From assembly GCF_034190915.1 (NCBI RefSeq), contig NW_026947507.1, positions 31,548,001-31,612,000 of the forward strand: a stretch of 64,000 nt of DNA. The letters run 5' to 3'. The notes under the pieces are model-generated. The model was not told the origin of the DNA and made no database searches. It was given only the letters and a program-made list of their open reading frames with translations. Positions within the stretch are counted from its first letter, which is position 1, and every line of letters starts with the position of its first letter. Source of the stretch: Cavia porcellus. Taxonomy: Eukaryota; Chordata; Mammalia; Rodentia; Caviidae. Positions 1 to 13,044 of this stretch are shown piece by piece. The position numbers and the translations under genes were made by a program.

Positions 1-2029
1 GTTGAGCTAAATCTCCAGCCCTCTGTGAGAGTTTTAAAACATGATATTAGGAAATAGGGTCTATGTTCTCTGTTGGTAGGGACTGTGCTTTCTTTGACAA
101 ATGGGAATGGAAAAGTGATACTATGCCACCTCCACAGTTTGGCTAGACAAGGCAATATTACTTTCATCTGGTTCTCTCAGAAGGTTCAGCCCCAGTATGA
201 ACTCCACTAGAAGCCACCTGTTCTGCTGCCAGAGGGCCTGTGGAGAACTGGTGTGGAATGATTCACAGCCCCAGATGAGATGAGCCTTTAAATCCTCCTG
301 CCTCAGCACAGGCTTATCAGTAAGTTAAAATCCAAGCATTTCCTGTCCCCAGCCATATAAATCACACATTTAGGTCTCCAGGGATGAGGCCCCAGATGTT
401 ATGGAAAAAAGAAAACAATTTCACCCTGTCCTATTCCACACTATCTGTGAACACAATGAAAGGCTATATTTTGAGATGTCCTCATTAAACCAACTAAGCC
501 TGTATCGTAATAAAAATGCTCTGTGTAAAAGAAATTTAATAATTTATGCATCAAACTCAAACAATATAAGTTTAAAGGCCAAAAACAATTTTGAACATTA
601 ACTAGCTTTACCAAAACAACCAGGAAGTTAGGGTAGTTTTGTCAGCTGTTCAGTCTCTGCAGCAAAAACAGAAACTGTGCTGTAATTCGACACTGCTATT
701 TATCACAGGAATTGTCTAGCTTGCTGGACTGATGCCATTAATGCCTATACCTTTTTTCCTGCCCTTTGTAATTCAATGTTCAGAGCTCTGCAGGTAGATG
801 AAGTATAGCATATAGTGTATACATATATAATAGTTATCTTTGTAAACTTTCCTGTTAACCTTTATCTCTGGGCTGCTACATAGTTCTATGTAAGGTTGTT
901 AAATAACAAACTTCTTGCCTCTGAGTCTGCTCGTCAATGTTTGGATGTATGTAACATTGATAGTCCTTGTGGTAACATGATCCACAGTAGCTCTGTTCTA
1001 ATCCCATAAACTCACAGCTCTCTTTTAAGGAGAAGTGACTCCCAGCTTTGTATGTTCCCTCATTATCATCAGTAGGACAGAGATGTACACTGTAAATACT
1101 GTGATATGTTTTACATCTCTGTCTTCTCACACAGAGATAGATGTAGATGTAAATTATCACATAGTCGTAAGCCATGGGCCACCACACTTGAGAGAAAGAC
1201 GAAGAGGCTATAAATCAATGAAATGCTATCCAATCAGGATCTTGACAGGTGCATCATTTACCTTCTCTGAGCCACTCTTTCCTCTTCAACAAGAGGAGAC
1301 AGATTGTCTCCCTACTCCATCTCCCCAACAAGGGTGGTGAGGAAGACACTGAAGTGTCAGCAGTGCTGAGCTTCTTTAGTAATGAACCCTAGCAGTGCTT
1401 CAATGCATGTAACTGGGAATCAGTGACAACTAAGGAAACCAAACACACAATCCCTCATACTACAAAGGCAAAAAAGAATCCAAACTTGAATGGTTTCTGA
1501 ACCCTTTCTTGTGCTTCTATGTATCTTATATCCTGGTAAGTCATAAATTGAAGATGAAAATCTAATGGCCACACCATCTCATATGTGCATTATTCAAATC
1601 CACATGTAATTCTATTTCCTGTCTTTTCTATTCCCTTGCTTTTCACTGAGTTTCACTCTAATGTCGTAGATGAAATAATGTCCCTGTGGGCCGGGTTTAA
1701 TTCAGTTTATTAGTTAATATAAACTACGCTATTTAAAAATCTTCTCTTAAAACAAATATTCTTTTGTTCTCTATTTGAAAATACCAGTGAGTGTCTACAG
1801 TGAAGAGAAGAAGCTTGCACAATGCAGTGTGAGGTCACCGACGGAGACACAGGGCTCCCTCTCCAGATGTCACCGCTGGTGACTCTGATTCAGTCTATCA
1901 ACCCCAGGTTCCCTTCCTCTGAATAGTATACTATACTGAACCATTTCTAAAGTGCTTACAGGTCTAAGATTTTGCAATTATTTTTATTTAAAGAGTAATC
2001 CTTAAAAGTGTGAGTTCTTGAGCCCACTG
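1..2029. other. Unique-looking AT-rich DNA, no gene seen
   Basis: No frame here has a recognisable domain, and no repeat family is clear to me. Open frames on both strands are under about 105 codons, overlap one another on opposite strands and look like chance. A short alternating TA-rich patch lies near 810-830. Confidence 0.5.
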
Positions 2030-2215
2030 CCTGGAGGCAAATCCTTGTTCTCCCACTCACCATCTGTTTAACCTTGGGTGAGTGACTATTGCATTTGAAA
2101 ACTGTGCATACCATGATCCTTTCCACATAGGCTAGCATGAGGGTGAAATGGGGCAGTTTGTGAATGTTGATAGGAAGTGCCTGAGAAATGTAAGGGTTAG
2201 CTAGTGCTTAATTAT
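2030..2215 (-). repeat. MIR-type SINE remnant
   Basis: Reading along the plus strand, the order is that of an antisense MIR core: a segment resembling the 'accttgggtgagtgac' motif, then a 'gtgaaatggggcag' segment, then 'gaagtgcctgagaaatg'. It is strongly diverged, as expected of a mammal-wide SINE that stopped moving long before rodents diversified. Edges are approximate. Confidence 0.55.
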
Positions 2216-5200
2216 ATTGTACATGAAACAACTGTCCACCATTCACGTTAATTAAATACCAGGAATTGTGTGAATCTTAGTGCATTCATTTCTTTCATAC
2301 CTTCCAACTATTTCAAGGATTATTGGGTCCCTGATGAGAAAAATAAAGTTCAAAGAACTAAAATCTTTATTTCAGAAAGCTATAAGTAGAGTCTGATTTA
2401 CTGAAAGAGCTGACATGTGTGACACATCCCAATAATTAGAATCACAGAATTACTCAAAGATGGTGAAGTTTGAATTACTGAAATGTGTCATTATGCTATT
2501 TGCCTTCATTTCTAGTCCTTTTTGGGAAAGCTTTATGCTTCTCATTTATGTTGGCAGTGAGAGCGACTTGTTTTGCTTTATGTCCATTTCTGTGAAACAG
2601 TCTAAATCCCATAGCTCAACACTTCCCTTCAGGATTTTCCCAGAGGCTCCTACAGAAGTAGTGATTTTTGTTGTTACACTAACCAGGGAATCTAGATGTC
2701 AGCAATTTTTAAATTAACTTTTTTTTTCAACTAGCAGAACAATTTTTTTCACTAGTCTCATTTACTTATTTTTCTGAGCTGCAGAAAAAAAATAGACTGT
2801 TCCTGAGCCAGATGAAAGGAAAAAGAGAAAATGATTAAATTGAGGCAAAGTTAAGGCTTAAAAGCAAAAGAAAACAGTAAGTAAAACCCAATGGTCTTGA
2901 ACAATGCTCACCATATTCCATTCCAGATCTTCATCTCTTTGTGTGGCTCTCCATCCTTCACTAATCCGGGCATCACATGGAAAATCAAGCCAAGTGCTCA
3001 GCCTGGCTTTTCCCGCCATGAGATTGAAGGAAATTCCAGTAAGAATATCTGAAATGATATGATGCTCTGAATTATTTTCATTTATTTAAGACATTCCCTT
3101 AGAAGCCAAGTGTATACTAAGCATCCATCCAGGCACTGGAGAAGCTGGCAGGTGAGAGTAGGAAAACGGGTGAGTTTGTACTCAGACATACAACATGCAG
3201 CTTGTGACTGGAGACACCTTAAGCTTGGTGAAGTATTGAACGTGTGGCAATTCTAGTGATGAGGATACTGCTCTAGAAGGCAGTGGTCACCGACAGGGGA
3301 GGAAAAGCACTCTACATGGTGACTCAATTAGGGAAGGGTCCCTGATTGGTCTGCTGCTGTCAGTGAGAAAAGGAAGAAAGGGTGTTCTCTTGATGTGAAT
3401 TAGTCAGTGACACAAAAACATGACCCAGCCTATCAGTAACAATGACAAGTTAAATCCCCCTCTGAAGCTTATCAGACATTAAAGGACTTAGAATGAATAA
3501 ACATAAAATTAAATGACGTTTCCTGAATATATGCCCGCTGGAAGCCGGGTGATCACATGGTTGAGCTGACATTCTGGCTCTGACCTTCTGCAGTTCACTT
3601 CTAGCTCCTTTTCTCCTTTCCTGGCAACCAGGGTGCTAGTTAGACCCCTCATTTCTCGACCTTCCATCCCCTTGGCAGATGGGTGCCCAGAAGTCCCTCT
3701 GAGAGGCCTTAGCTTCAGAGTGACAGGCTCACCCCTTCCTGTGAACATGCCCATTTTCTCTGCAGAAGAGAGAAAACCTTCGGGGTTTTGAGACACTGAT
3801 GTCTCATGGTGGGTCCTGGAGTTGCGGAGGAGTCATGTGGCTTGGAGACTCCTCTATCCTCTTTAGAGCCCAGCATATGGGGGACATCCCACACTGCCAT
3901 CTCTGTCAAGCAGGCAGTCTGCAGGCCAGCTGCTCTCCAGAACAGTGCTGCCCAGTAGAAATCCTTTCAGCTTTCAACAGTGATTCCCAAGACGAGGCCT
4001 TTGAAAAATATACTGTAGGTGGTAACCATCAAATTCTTTCCTTTCTTCTTCTTTTTTTAGTGAAAAGGCTGAGGCAGAAATGTCAAAAAGAAGTTTCCTT
4101 CAAGCGTTCTGTCACAACACTATCAGTGTCTTTTCAAACTGGCCAATCATGATGCTGGCAAAACAACTCAGCATTGTTATAAAGCTTAGACTTGATCACT
4201 CTTCCCCCAGACCTGTAATCTCTTCATCAAGTTTCAGTGCAAAGCACAATTATTTTAGGATATGCTCAAAATTAAGGTTAAAGATTTATCTAACACATTG
4301 CCTTTGTTCTCTCAAAAGATAGTTTAAATCTTTGACCAACTACTTTTCACATTTTCTCTCCTCGCACCAGGATATGTATTTAAAATAACATTATTTACAA
4401 AACTGTATCTTAGCAACAGTGTTACAGCACAAGAGTATGTTATCTAAAACAAACCAATTCTGGCCATAAAATATATAAGCAAAGCAGCTAAATGTGATTG
4501 GTGTAGCTCTCCTGTGATACTCGGCACCTGAGGCATTATATGAGATTAAAAGGGTATTATTTAGATTTGATGTGATCCATTATTCATGTTTAATGCAAAA
4601 GATGAGGAATATTTTTATTCATAATTATGGGATCATAAAATTTTAGAGCTGAAAAAGGATTTTGAAAGCTGCCTACTCCAAGTTCTGTGATATTATAATG
4701 GGGGAAGAAAAGAAGAAAAACAAGGAAAATTTACTTTCTTCAGAACACACAGGTGCTTTCAAGAAATTCTACTCATGAAAAATAGATGTATTTGCAAGAT
4801 GGTCAATCAGTTTCAAATCTGTGTCTTTGAATCAGAGGTAATAAAACAAAACAACCACAACCAAAAACCCCACTTTTTGTGATTAAAGAATCCATAACTT
4901 CAACTTCATTGATATGATTTTAAATAGATAAAGAAGGTTATTTTTAATTACTGAAAGCTTATTTACAACTATGTGAAAATAGACACTGAAATATTAAGAA
5001 GTTAAGCACTTCTAAATGTGAAAAACCATGACCCATTAAAATATCTTGAGAAATTTTCAATAAAATCTAAATTTTCATTATTTTGTTCAAGACTGAAAAA
5101 GCGGTCTCCAATATTTTCATATATACTTGTATTATTCTGAAGATCTCTAGACTATAAAATGAACTAAAGGTTCAGAGAAGGTAAGCAATACTGATAGTGA

Positions 5201-5684
5201 AGTAAAAATGTTGAGTGCCTATGCATCGCTTATAACCCGTTAAGAAATATTGCATAAATCTAGGGAGCATTTAAAACATTACAAGTAGTTAGAATAAGTG
5301 TCTTTTAGAGTTACAAAAGATACAGATACACAAAAGTTAATGAGGAAAATAGTTTACCTTGATTTTTTAACTGGAATAAACAATTATGCTTGATTTTCAA
5401 TCAAAGAAGCAATTATACTCTCTTTTTAAAAATTCTACAATACTATATACAGAATTTTAAAAATAACATAGTATTTCTCAAAAACATAAAGCCAAATGTT
5501 CACTGGCATCTTCTAAAACCTCATATTTCATAATCTGGGTTATATCCTTGATTTGCTTAGTCTGAAGCATATATACAATTTCAAATCACAGAATGCCCAT
5601 TCCAGTTCCACAAACATTTGAAAAGCATATGACTTACACTTGAAAGACTTATTACTTAATTACTTAGAAGGACAGTGTAAATGA
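2216..5684. other. Mostly unique DNA, no gene seen
   Basis: There is no supported gene. From about 3530 to 4000 the sequence is richer in G+C than its surroundings and carries overlapping frames of 64-117 codons on both strands (for example plus 3799-4152 and minus 3509-3796). None has a domain I recognise, and frames on both strands are expected by chance in GC-richer DNA. The rest is AT-rich. Confidence 0.45.
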
Positions 5685-5765
5685 GAATCAGAAAAAGTGG
5701 ACGACTCATAGCAAAAACACAGCTAGTCAGTGATGGAGTCAGAGCAAGAACCTTCTTTCCCCTAG
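5685..5765 (+). repeat. Possible MIR fragment
   Basis: The segment around 'cacagctagtcagtgatgg' followed by 'agtcagagcaagaacc' resembles the sense MIR stretch that reads roughly 'cacagctagtaagtggcagagccgggattcgaacc'. It is short and diverged. Confidence 0.45.
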
Positions 5766-6109
5766 TCCTAGACCATGGGTTTTGTGGCTTTGAAGCCCAC
5801 TTTCACAAGCAAGCCAGTTGTCTCGCCAAGAGCTGTGCTTCTGGCTAGAATACCTCAACATCTCAGTCATTAATTGTTCATGTTTGAACGAAAGGCTACC
5901 TCAAGGTGTAAACAATGCTGCCTTCCAAAGTGTTAATAAAAACAATGAAAAAAGTATTACTGCTAAAAATCATTTTCTGGACCTCAGCCTAGACCTACTG
6001 AATCATAATTTGTAGAGGTTGGGCATTTTAACAAGCTTCCTGGGTTATTTGCACACATACCAAGTAAAGAAACCAACAGATAGCAAGATAAAGTTCAGTT
6101 CCTTCATTT

Positions 6110-6370
6110 CAAACACAGGGCCTTCCACGTTTAGCTGCTGCCTACCTGTTCAGGAGCTATATATCTTAATTGCAATTCCCTCCACTGAACTTTGTACTCC
6201 AACATCTTTCTAGAGCTGTCTGGCCAAACATATTTCTTCACACTTCTGTCCTTCCACTTAGTCCTGCTGTCTGGAGAATCTCTTTCCCCACCCATATCCA
6301 GCTACTTGGCAAACTAATCATTCTTCAACATGGGTCAGGTTGTTCCTACTTTTCCCAGACATTCGTCTAT
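6110..6370 (+). repeat. L2 LINE 3'-end remnant
   Basis: The order of pyrimidine-rich phrases ('gaactttgtactcc', 'gtctggagaatctctttcccc', 'catccagctacttggcaaac', 'tcattcttcaacatgggtcag') follows the 3' part of L2 (CR1-like LINE) copies in other mammals. It is old, with no target duplication visible. Overlapping short open frames here are not genes. Confidence 0.5.
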
Positions 6371-6379
6371 TCCTGAAAA

Positions 6380-9300
6380 TAAAATCAATGTCTTCTAAAG
6401 CTGCTCCTAAGATGAAATGTATTAACCTGTTTGTTTGCATCTTGTGCAGCCAGTTCTCAGCTGTCAAATACAAAGGAAAGTCGCTTGAGTTGTAATTACA
6501 ATCAGAATTTTAAGTTATGGAATACTATCATTTTCAAGATGATGCTATAGGTTCCAAACAATTGTAATAGTAGTCAGGATGATATACAATATCAAAAATA
6601 TCTCTTCAAAGTAAATGGGAATCTTTCTTTTAGACAATATCTGTATCGGTGGATACAGTATCGGGAGCTTTTTTTTCATCCCTCCTCTCTCATCCTCTCC
6701 CTCCTCACTTTTTCTTTCTGCACCTTTCTCAGTCCATACTTCTTCTCTGAGTTAGACACTATTGCTTTCCATGTGAACAAGCAGCTACAGTATACAGAGA
6801 TGAAAGATGTGTAGGTGTCATCTCTTATATCCTTCATTTTTCTTTCTTCCTCTCCCCCTTTTTCCCCTCTCCTTCTCCCTTTTTCTCTTTTCTTTTCCCT
6901 TTACAAACCAGATGATAACTACTGGCCAGTGTTGAGTTTTCAACTCATTTTACCTAGAGCTCTATTTTGATTTTTTTTAGTTGCTACACTTAGGAGACTG
7001 CTTAGAAAATTCCCTTAGACAGTAGATATTTTGTTTTGTATCATTGTCTTTTAGTCAAGGACTATTTCAAACATCATTTTGAATTTTGAATGTGGTATAT
7101 ATGAATAGAATTACAACATGATGGTCCCTTAAACCTTTTATTACAAACACTTATTTATGGGATAATCATGTAAATTAGATGGAAAAGCAAAGAAAACGAC
7201 AACGAAAAGCAAAATGAATGCAATGAATAGTATCCAATCATAAGAAAATGTCTTTGATCTAAATGGGTATGAGGATGACCTTTGCTACTAACAAAAATAG
7301 GTCACTGGTTACTTTAGTGACAAGAAATTTTTTTAAAAAAATAATGTCATAGAATTAAGACAGATTTAAATAAACGCTATGAAAGAGAAGAGAGACATAA
7401 TGTTAGTTTGAAGAATCAGGAAAGACTACAGGGAAGAGTTATATAACTTGAGTATTTGACTAAGACTATGCACATATGGAAGAACAGATAGACAAGGTGT
7501 GAATTTTAGAAATTTTCTTTTGGAAGCCATATTTTACCTTTACGTTCCTATGTGTGCTCCTATATGTGAGATTGGCTTGCAGATAACATTGCCTTAGGCT
7601 GACCTGCAGTATTTGTAAAGGTATTTGGCTGCTTTGTTTATAAATTTGTACAGAGTTGCAAAGGACCTGATGAGGGTGTATTAATAAAAATGATAAAGTA
7701 CATATCTAAGCCTGATCAAGGTACAAGGTCATGGTTCTATTCAGCAGTCCATGTAAACTGTGCACTGCTCATTTCCTTCAGTTTCTTAAAAACAAACCCA
7801 AAAGGGAAATCCCTGGCATTGATTTTCCAGGGAAGGGAAGATAACTGATCGCTGAATAAAAATGGATTTGCATGTAATATATCTCTATCATTGTTTGGTG
7901 GTGGTTGTTGTCGAATCTACTAATCACCCTACTGATAGGAATTGCAGCCAGTGGGAACAAGTTCTTCTGGACAGCCCACGACTTCCTCCTTGCATGGGGC
8001 AGACTCAGAAACAGCCCTTCCCCAGTGTTCCTGCTCTCCACAGCTGTGTGTCTGCTCTCCGTAGAGAACGGGCTGGTTCCAGCAGTGTGCACCTGGCAGG
8101 CCTTAGGCTGCTGCGGTCTCTAACACTCCACTCCTGTAGCCATCCACTGCTTCTTCAGGTCATTCTCGTTCTCTTCTCTTTCTCTCTGTCTGCATAAATA
8201 CCATCAATCACCCAGATGTTTCGAGCATTTGTGAATTAGCTTAACTAATTTTAGAAATGAGAACCTAGAGGAACTCTTCATAAGTATCAAACATAAAATT
8301 TAAGGAAAAAGCACGAACAAATTATAAAGCATGGATCTCAAAATATTTCTTTAAAATTTAATTAGTATGTGTTTTCAGTGCATGTTTACATTCCTTGTAT
8401 GGAGTTGAAACATGTACATAACATGTTTTAATTCCTTTCTTTCTCCCCTTTTAACTCAAACCATCCAATACCTCTTAAGTGACTATTTTCGTAGTTTAAT
8501 AACACTCAATGAAATAAGAATGTGGATATTATGCATAAGAAAAACAACTCAACATCAAGTATAGGAAGTTGGTGATGATAGAAATAAAATGTATTAAAGC
8601 AATGCTATTAAAAAGAACACCCAAAATAAGTTTGTAAAAGCACTTTTAGAAGCATACTATTATTCCTTTCAAAACATAACAAGCAAATCACTTTTAGTGT
8701 TAATCCTAACACAGTGTCTACCAAAGGATACATCTCTCTAGCAGAGTCGAATGTCACTTCATTTGTTAACAGCAATCTGGGCACCATCTTGGTTGGTTTT
8801 AGTGAAAATTCAGTTTTTAATAAGTGCAACTTTTTCTTTAGAACATTCTCTTTATTGATTCATGCACAATTCTCCATTCTTCCTATTCTGAGACTGAAAT
8901 ATTCATTCACTAGAAAACATGATAACTGTTCACCAGGTGTATCAAAAGGGTGCTTTTTGTCACTTTCTATGGAATTTTTAAAATATAAGACAGAGTTCAA
9001 TTAACTTTTCTGTATCATAACTTTTATACTTGATTTTACATTTTTGAAAATGAACTAGTACTAAAGGAGTAAATAAAATTCTGCCAAGCCAAAAAATTTC
9101 AATTATTCCACATCAACAATTTAAATTTTAAAGTATATAATTTTACTTTACAATATATAAAATAAACACTGGAGAATTCATTTTTTCTAGTGCTTTATTA
9201 AAATGCGAATGACATGAGAATGTAAAAAATACAGAAAAGGCAATGAGTTAAAACATTTTTTAAAAATTCCCTGGCAAGGTAATATTTGCTCTGAAAAACA

Positions 9301-9621
9301 AATTGCCACGAGTTGGAAAGAAGAAGCTTTAATAACTTTCTAAATAAAATAATGTACAGAATTATGTACAAGATGGAATTGGAGGAAATAAACATTTCCC
9401 TTCCCATAGTTCTCTGTAATGTGGAAACATAAGAATGTGAAAACAATATTTCACAGTTTATAATACACTGGTCATTTACTAAGTATCTTTGCATAGCATA
9501 GGTGACAGTGAAGCGATAGGGGAAAGCAAAGTTTCAAAAAAGATGAGTTAAGAACATCTTCTATATCCATGTTTATCAAGGTACAGTTCACAACTATAAG
9601 TTATGGAGTCAGCCTAGTTAC
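6380..9621. other. Mostly unique DNA with pyrimidine-rich patches
   Basis: No gene is supported. Pyrimidine-rich tracts occur at about 6668-6735 and 6830-6902. A GC-richer island lies at about 7940-8120 with overlapping open frames on both strands; the plus frame 7905-8123 starts with a hydrophobic run, but I cannot tie it to a family. The remainder is AT-rich. Confidence 0.45.
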
Positions 9622-9835
9622 CTGTCAGTGAGTTGATGGATAAAATGTGGTTTATGTATACAACAGGGTATCATACAGCTATAAAGAAGAATGAACCTGT
9701 ATAATTTTCAGGAAAATGGGTGGCAATGGAAACCATCATGTTAAGGTAAATAAGCCAGATGCAAACATACAAGCATCTTATATTTTTCCTAATACGTAGA
9801 ATCTGGAAAAGAAAGGATGACATCAAAAGAAAGTG
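9622..9835 (+). mobile_element. L1 LINE 3' fragment (sense)
   Basis: The phrases 'gatggataaaatgtggttta', 'catacagctataaagaagaa' and 'gttaaggtaaataagccaga' occur in the order of the end of L1 ORF2 and the following 3' sequence. The copy is 5'-truncated and diverged. It is the only L1 piece in the window that I read on the plus strand. Confidence 0.75.
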
Positions 9836-10176
9836 AAATCCTATGTATGTGATCTTTTTATATTTAGCACATTTTATTCATATTTCATTATCATATCTTT
9901 CACCGCACTTTTATTGAAACCTAAAATATCCCAAGATGTCTGATTTTCCTCTTTTGCTGTATTTTAAGAATTATATATGATCAGGTATATCTTGATAACA
10001 AAACATGTGGAATATCATTTGACATTAAACAATTCAGATTACTGAAATTTACATGAAAGCATTAAATGCCAAAAAGTGCATTCAATGATGGTAAGGGATT
10101 TTCTCTGTTCACACATGTAACCCAGCTGCTGAGAATAGTCTTTGGCATATACAGATAATCAATAAATATTGTATAC

Positions 10177-10593
10177 TGTTATGGTTTGTGTCAAGAAGTC
10201 CCCCCAAAGCCTCATGCTGTAATGTGGAGCAGGCTTTTTGAAGGCAGCTGAAGCCACAGTTTGTAGATCTTCAGTGTCTTTAGAATCCATCTTCAGCTTG
10301 TAGATGGATTCATTGTCTAGTGCTGGGATTATGGGTGTGAGTGCTACATCCTCCCTAGGGTGCAATATAAGGGACAGAAAGACTCTTCTCTTGAGTTCTT
10401 TCCTTCTGTTCTTGTTGCTTTTGCTGTATTCCATGGCCACTGAAATGTATCTCCTCGGCCATGTGCCACTCTGCTTCAGACCCAGCTGCTTACGAACTGA
10501 AACTTCTAAAAACTATGAGTTAAGCTAAACTTTCCTTCCTTGATTTGGGGCTTAGGGTATTTTGTTTTAGTAACAAGAGGAAAGTAACCGACA
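10177..10593 (+). mobile_element. MaLR-type solo LTR
   Basis: It starts TGTTATGGTTTG, contains the middle 'gctgctt...gaactgaaacttct' with a poly-A-signal-like region ('gttaagctaaac'), and ends 'gtaaccgaca'. This TG...CA layout of about 400 bp is typical of ERVL-MaLR LTRs, and 11 or more related loci occur in the window. No internal sequence adjoins it, so it looks like a solo LTR. Minus-strand open frame 10159-10440 falls inside it and is not a gene. Confidence 0.6.
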
Positions 10594-10599
10594 CGCAGA

Positions 10600-11600
10600 C
10601 ATTTATTGTTTAAAAAATAGGTCAATGCTTCATAAATTTAAAAAAGTTTTATTTGAATGTTTTATATATGATGATGAATGCTAAATTAAGTGAATTTACT
10701 AAATTTGCTGACTTACTAACTCAGATCAGAAGAGAAACAGCAAATTGAATAGTAACTAGAAATATAATGGTAAGGGAGGAATTTCAAAAATATATTTAGT
10801 ATTTACTAATTTGTCTTACAATGTGATAAAAAGTATAAAAGCAACTAATGAAGAGTTTAATATTTATATCTTGAAAAAACAGTTATTTCCTATATATGCA
10901 CTGTACATATACTACAGAAATAGATATCATAGAGGTTTCATGAATTAAAAAGTTGAATGTGTGTTTAAGGAAGCTCTAAATCTTCATTTATGTAACTCCT
11001 TGTATTTATTTTCCTGCTCTAGTTAGATATTGTATTGTTTTTCTACACTGAATGAAGTTCATTTCATTAGTATTCTTGATAACTCAATAATTAAAGATCT
11101 AAATATTAAAGTAGTCTGAAAGCTATAGAAACTTTGAACATTTTTTGGATAATTTGTATTTTATTCTTTCTCCATTTTTACTTTATTCCATTAAAGTATT
11201 TAATGTTCTCCAGATCCATACTTTTCACATAATATGAGAACTGCAGAATGTACAGCCATATGTGTATGTGTGCAGTGATCCACTCATTTGTTGTGTCTGG
11301 CATGATACATTCGAATTCCACACCCAGACATTATCTCCAACATTGCATTTAATACAGGAAACTATCAATAAAAGTTACATGTAATCATATAAATTGTAAT
11401 TAAGTGATAAAAAGTACCATAGGTCGCAATTAATGTGCACCGTGGGAACTACCACATCTTGGAGTTCACATAATTCTTTTATGAGTAAATAGTATGAAAG
11501 ATCTGGAAAATAACAGTTTAAAATAATTGGCTGTTGTAATTGGCTGTTTTATTAGTAAGAATATTTCTTTTCTGTGTCTTTGCATGATATTTATTTCATT
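10600..11600. other. AT-rich DNA, no feature seen
   Basis: Very AT-rich sequence with no open frame of note and no repeat family that I can name. Confidence 0.5.
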
Positions 11601-11639
11601 CAAATTAAATCTATTTTAGCTGATACATAAAAACAAAAG

Positions 11640-11985
11640 TCATATAATCTGATGAGGCACCATATGACATTCTGATACACATAATATCATATAAAGTTTA
11701 AATCAGGTTAAGCATACTATATTCTCATTTATTCATGATAAAAACATTCAAAATACTTTATTCTAGATTGGTTTTTCTTTTTCATTATGGTTCTAAAGTG
11801 CATCCATTTTCCCACAAATGACTCAAGTTTATCCTTCTTTATTGCAGAGAACCACTCCATTGTGTATATATATACCATATTTTCTTTATCCATTTGATGA
11901 TGACAGATTTATAGGCAACTTCTAAGATATAACTGTTAAGAATTATGTTGCTATAAACACTGTATCACTGTAATATAAGATCGTT
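11640..11985 (-). mobile_element. Older L1, 3' part (left half, interrupted)
   Basis: Antisense L1 sequence. It runs through 'ctgatacacataatatc', 'caagtttatccttctttatt', 'gtgtatatatataccatatt' and 'ttgctataaacactgtatc'. At about 11985 the match stops and a second L1 3' end begins with a T/A-rich tail. The same L1 resumes at about 13045, so the two pieces flank a younger insertion. Confidence 0.75.
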
Positions 11986-13044
11986 AGCTCTTTTTTATTT
12001 TAAAAAGAAAAAACAAAATTAAAAAATATGATAATTAGAGGATAACAATGATTAATACATTACATATCATTATCTTTAAATTACTCAGAGTACAAGACAT
12101 TTGCATTAATTTTCCATACAATATTAGCACAAGTCTTTCTTTTCAGTGAACTAAGAGAAATTAGTACTGTAACTATCTTAACTTTTATACATATATGTAT
12201 ACATATACACTCACATACATTATTTCTTTCAGCTTTTCACACACAATATGATGTTTACATATGCAAGTCTCACTTATTTCATGCATGAATATGGTCTCTG
12301 TTTGCATCCATTTACCTATAAAGATATCAAGTTTATCCTTCTTTATGACTGAGTAGCCCTCCACTATATAAAAATACCATATCTTTATTATCCATTCTTC
12401 AGTTGGTGGGCATTTAGTTTGTTTCCAACTCTAGCTATTACAAATTGTGCTGTTATAAACATGGGTATACATATATTGTTGTGGTATGATGTTTTTAATT
12501 TTGGGGGAAAAATACCCAGAAAGGGAATAGCTGGTTGAATGGTACTCCTAGTCCTAGTTTTTGAGGAATCTCCACACTGATTTCTACAGTGGTTGCACCA
12601 TTCTGCATTCCAGCCAGCAGTGCAGAAGGGTTCATTTTTTCCTCCACAGTCCCTCCAGCATTTGTTTTTGGTTGATTTTTTGATATTAGCCATTCTTTCT
12701 GGAGTGAAATGGACTCTCAGCGTTTTAATTTGCATCTCTTTGATGACCACTGATGCTGAGCATTTTTTCCTATTTATTTGCTGTTTGTATTTCTTCATCC
12801 AAGAATTATATATTCATCTCACATGCCCATTTTTGAATTGCATTTTTAAATTTGTGGGGTCTGATTATTTTGAGTTCTTTGTATGTTCCTCATAGTAATC
12901 CTTTGTCTGATAAATAGCTGGCAAACTTTTTTTTTCCACATTGTGGGTTGTCTTTTCACTCTGTTGGTGGTTTCTCTTGCTGTACAAAAGTTCTTTTAAT
13001 AAGATGAGATCCCAGGTGTTGATTCTTTGTGATAGTTCTGTGCA
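11986..13044 (-). mobile_element. Younger L1, 5'-truncated, nested in older L1
   Basis: The left edge is the reverse complement of an A-rich tail. L1 3' sequence follows (around 'actcagagtacaag' at 12084), then ORF2 C-terminus from about 12388, up to about 13040. It repeats the content of the older L1 that flanks it: the 'ttgctataaacactgtatc' region at 11950 has its counterpart at about 12452 ('gttataaacatgggtat'), showing two separate L1 copies. I found no clear target duplication, probably because of divergence. Confidence 0.7.
12388..12798 (-). pseudogene. L1 ORF2 C-terminal remnant
   Basis: A 136-codon minus-strand frame reads as the end of L1 ORF2p. The stretch PFLGIFPPKLKTSYHNN corresponds to the usual PLLGIYP-type segment and is followed by MFITAQFVI. 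Upstream, EMQIKTLRVHFTPERMANI and an N-K-C-W segment match the region before the C-terminal cysteine-rich domain. The reverse transcriptase and endonuclease domains are absent. The element is 5'-truncated and cannot encode an active protein. It lies within the younger nested L1. Confidence 0.8.

Noticed and set aside
3509..4152. Frames of 64-117 codons on both strands
   Set aside because: Overlapping frames on opposite strands in a GC-richer patch. No family resemblance, no splice-site support.
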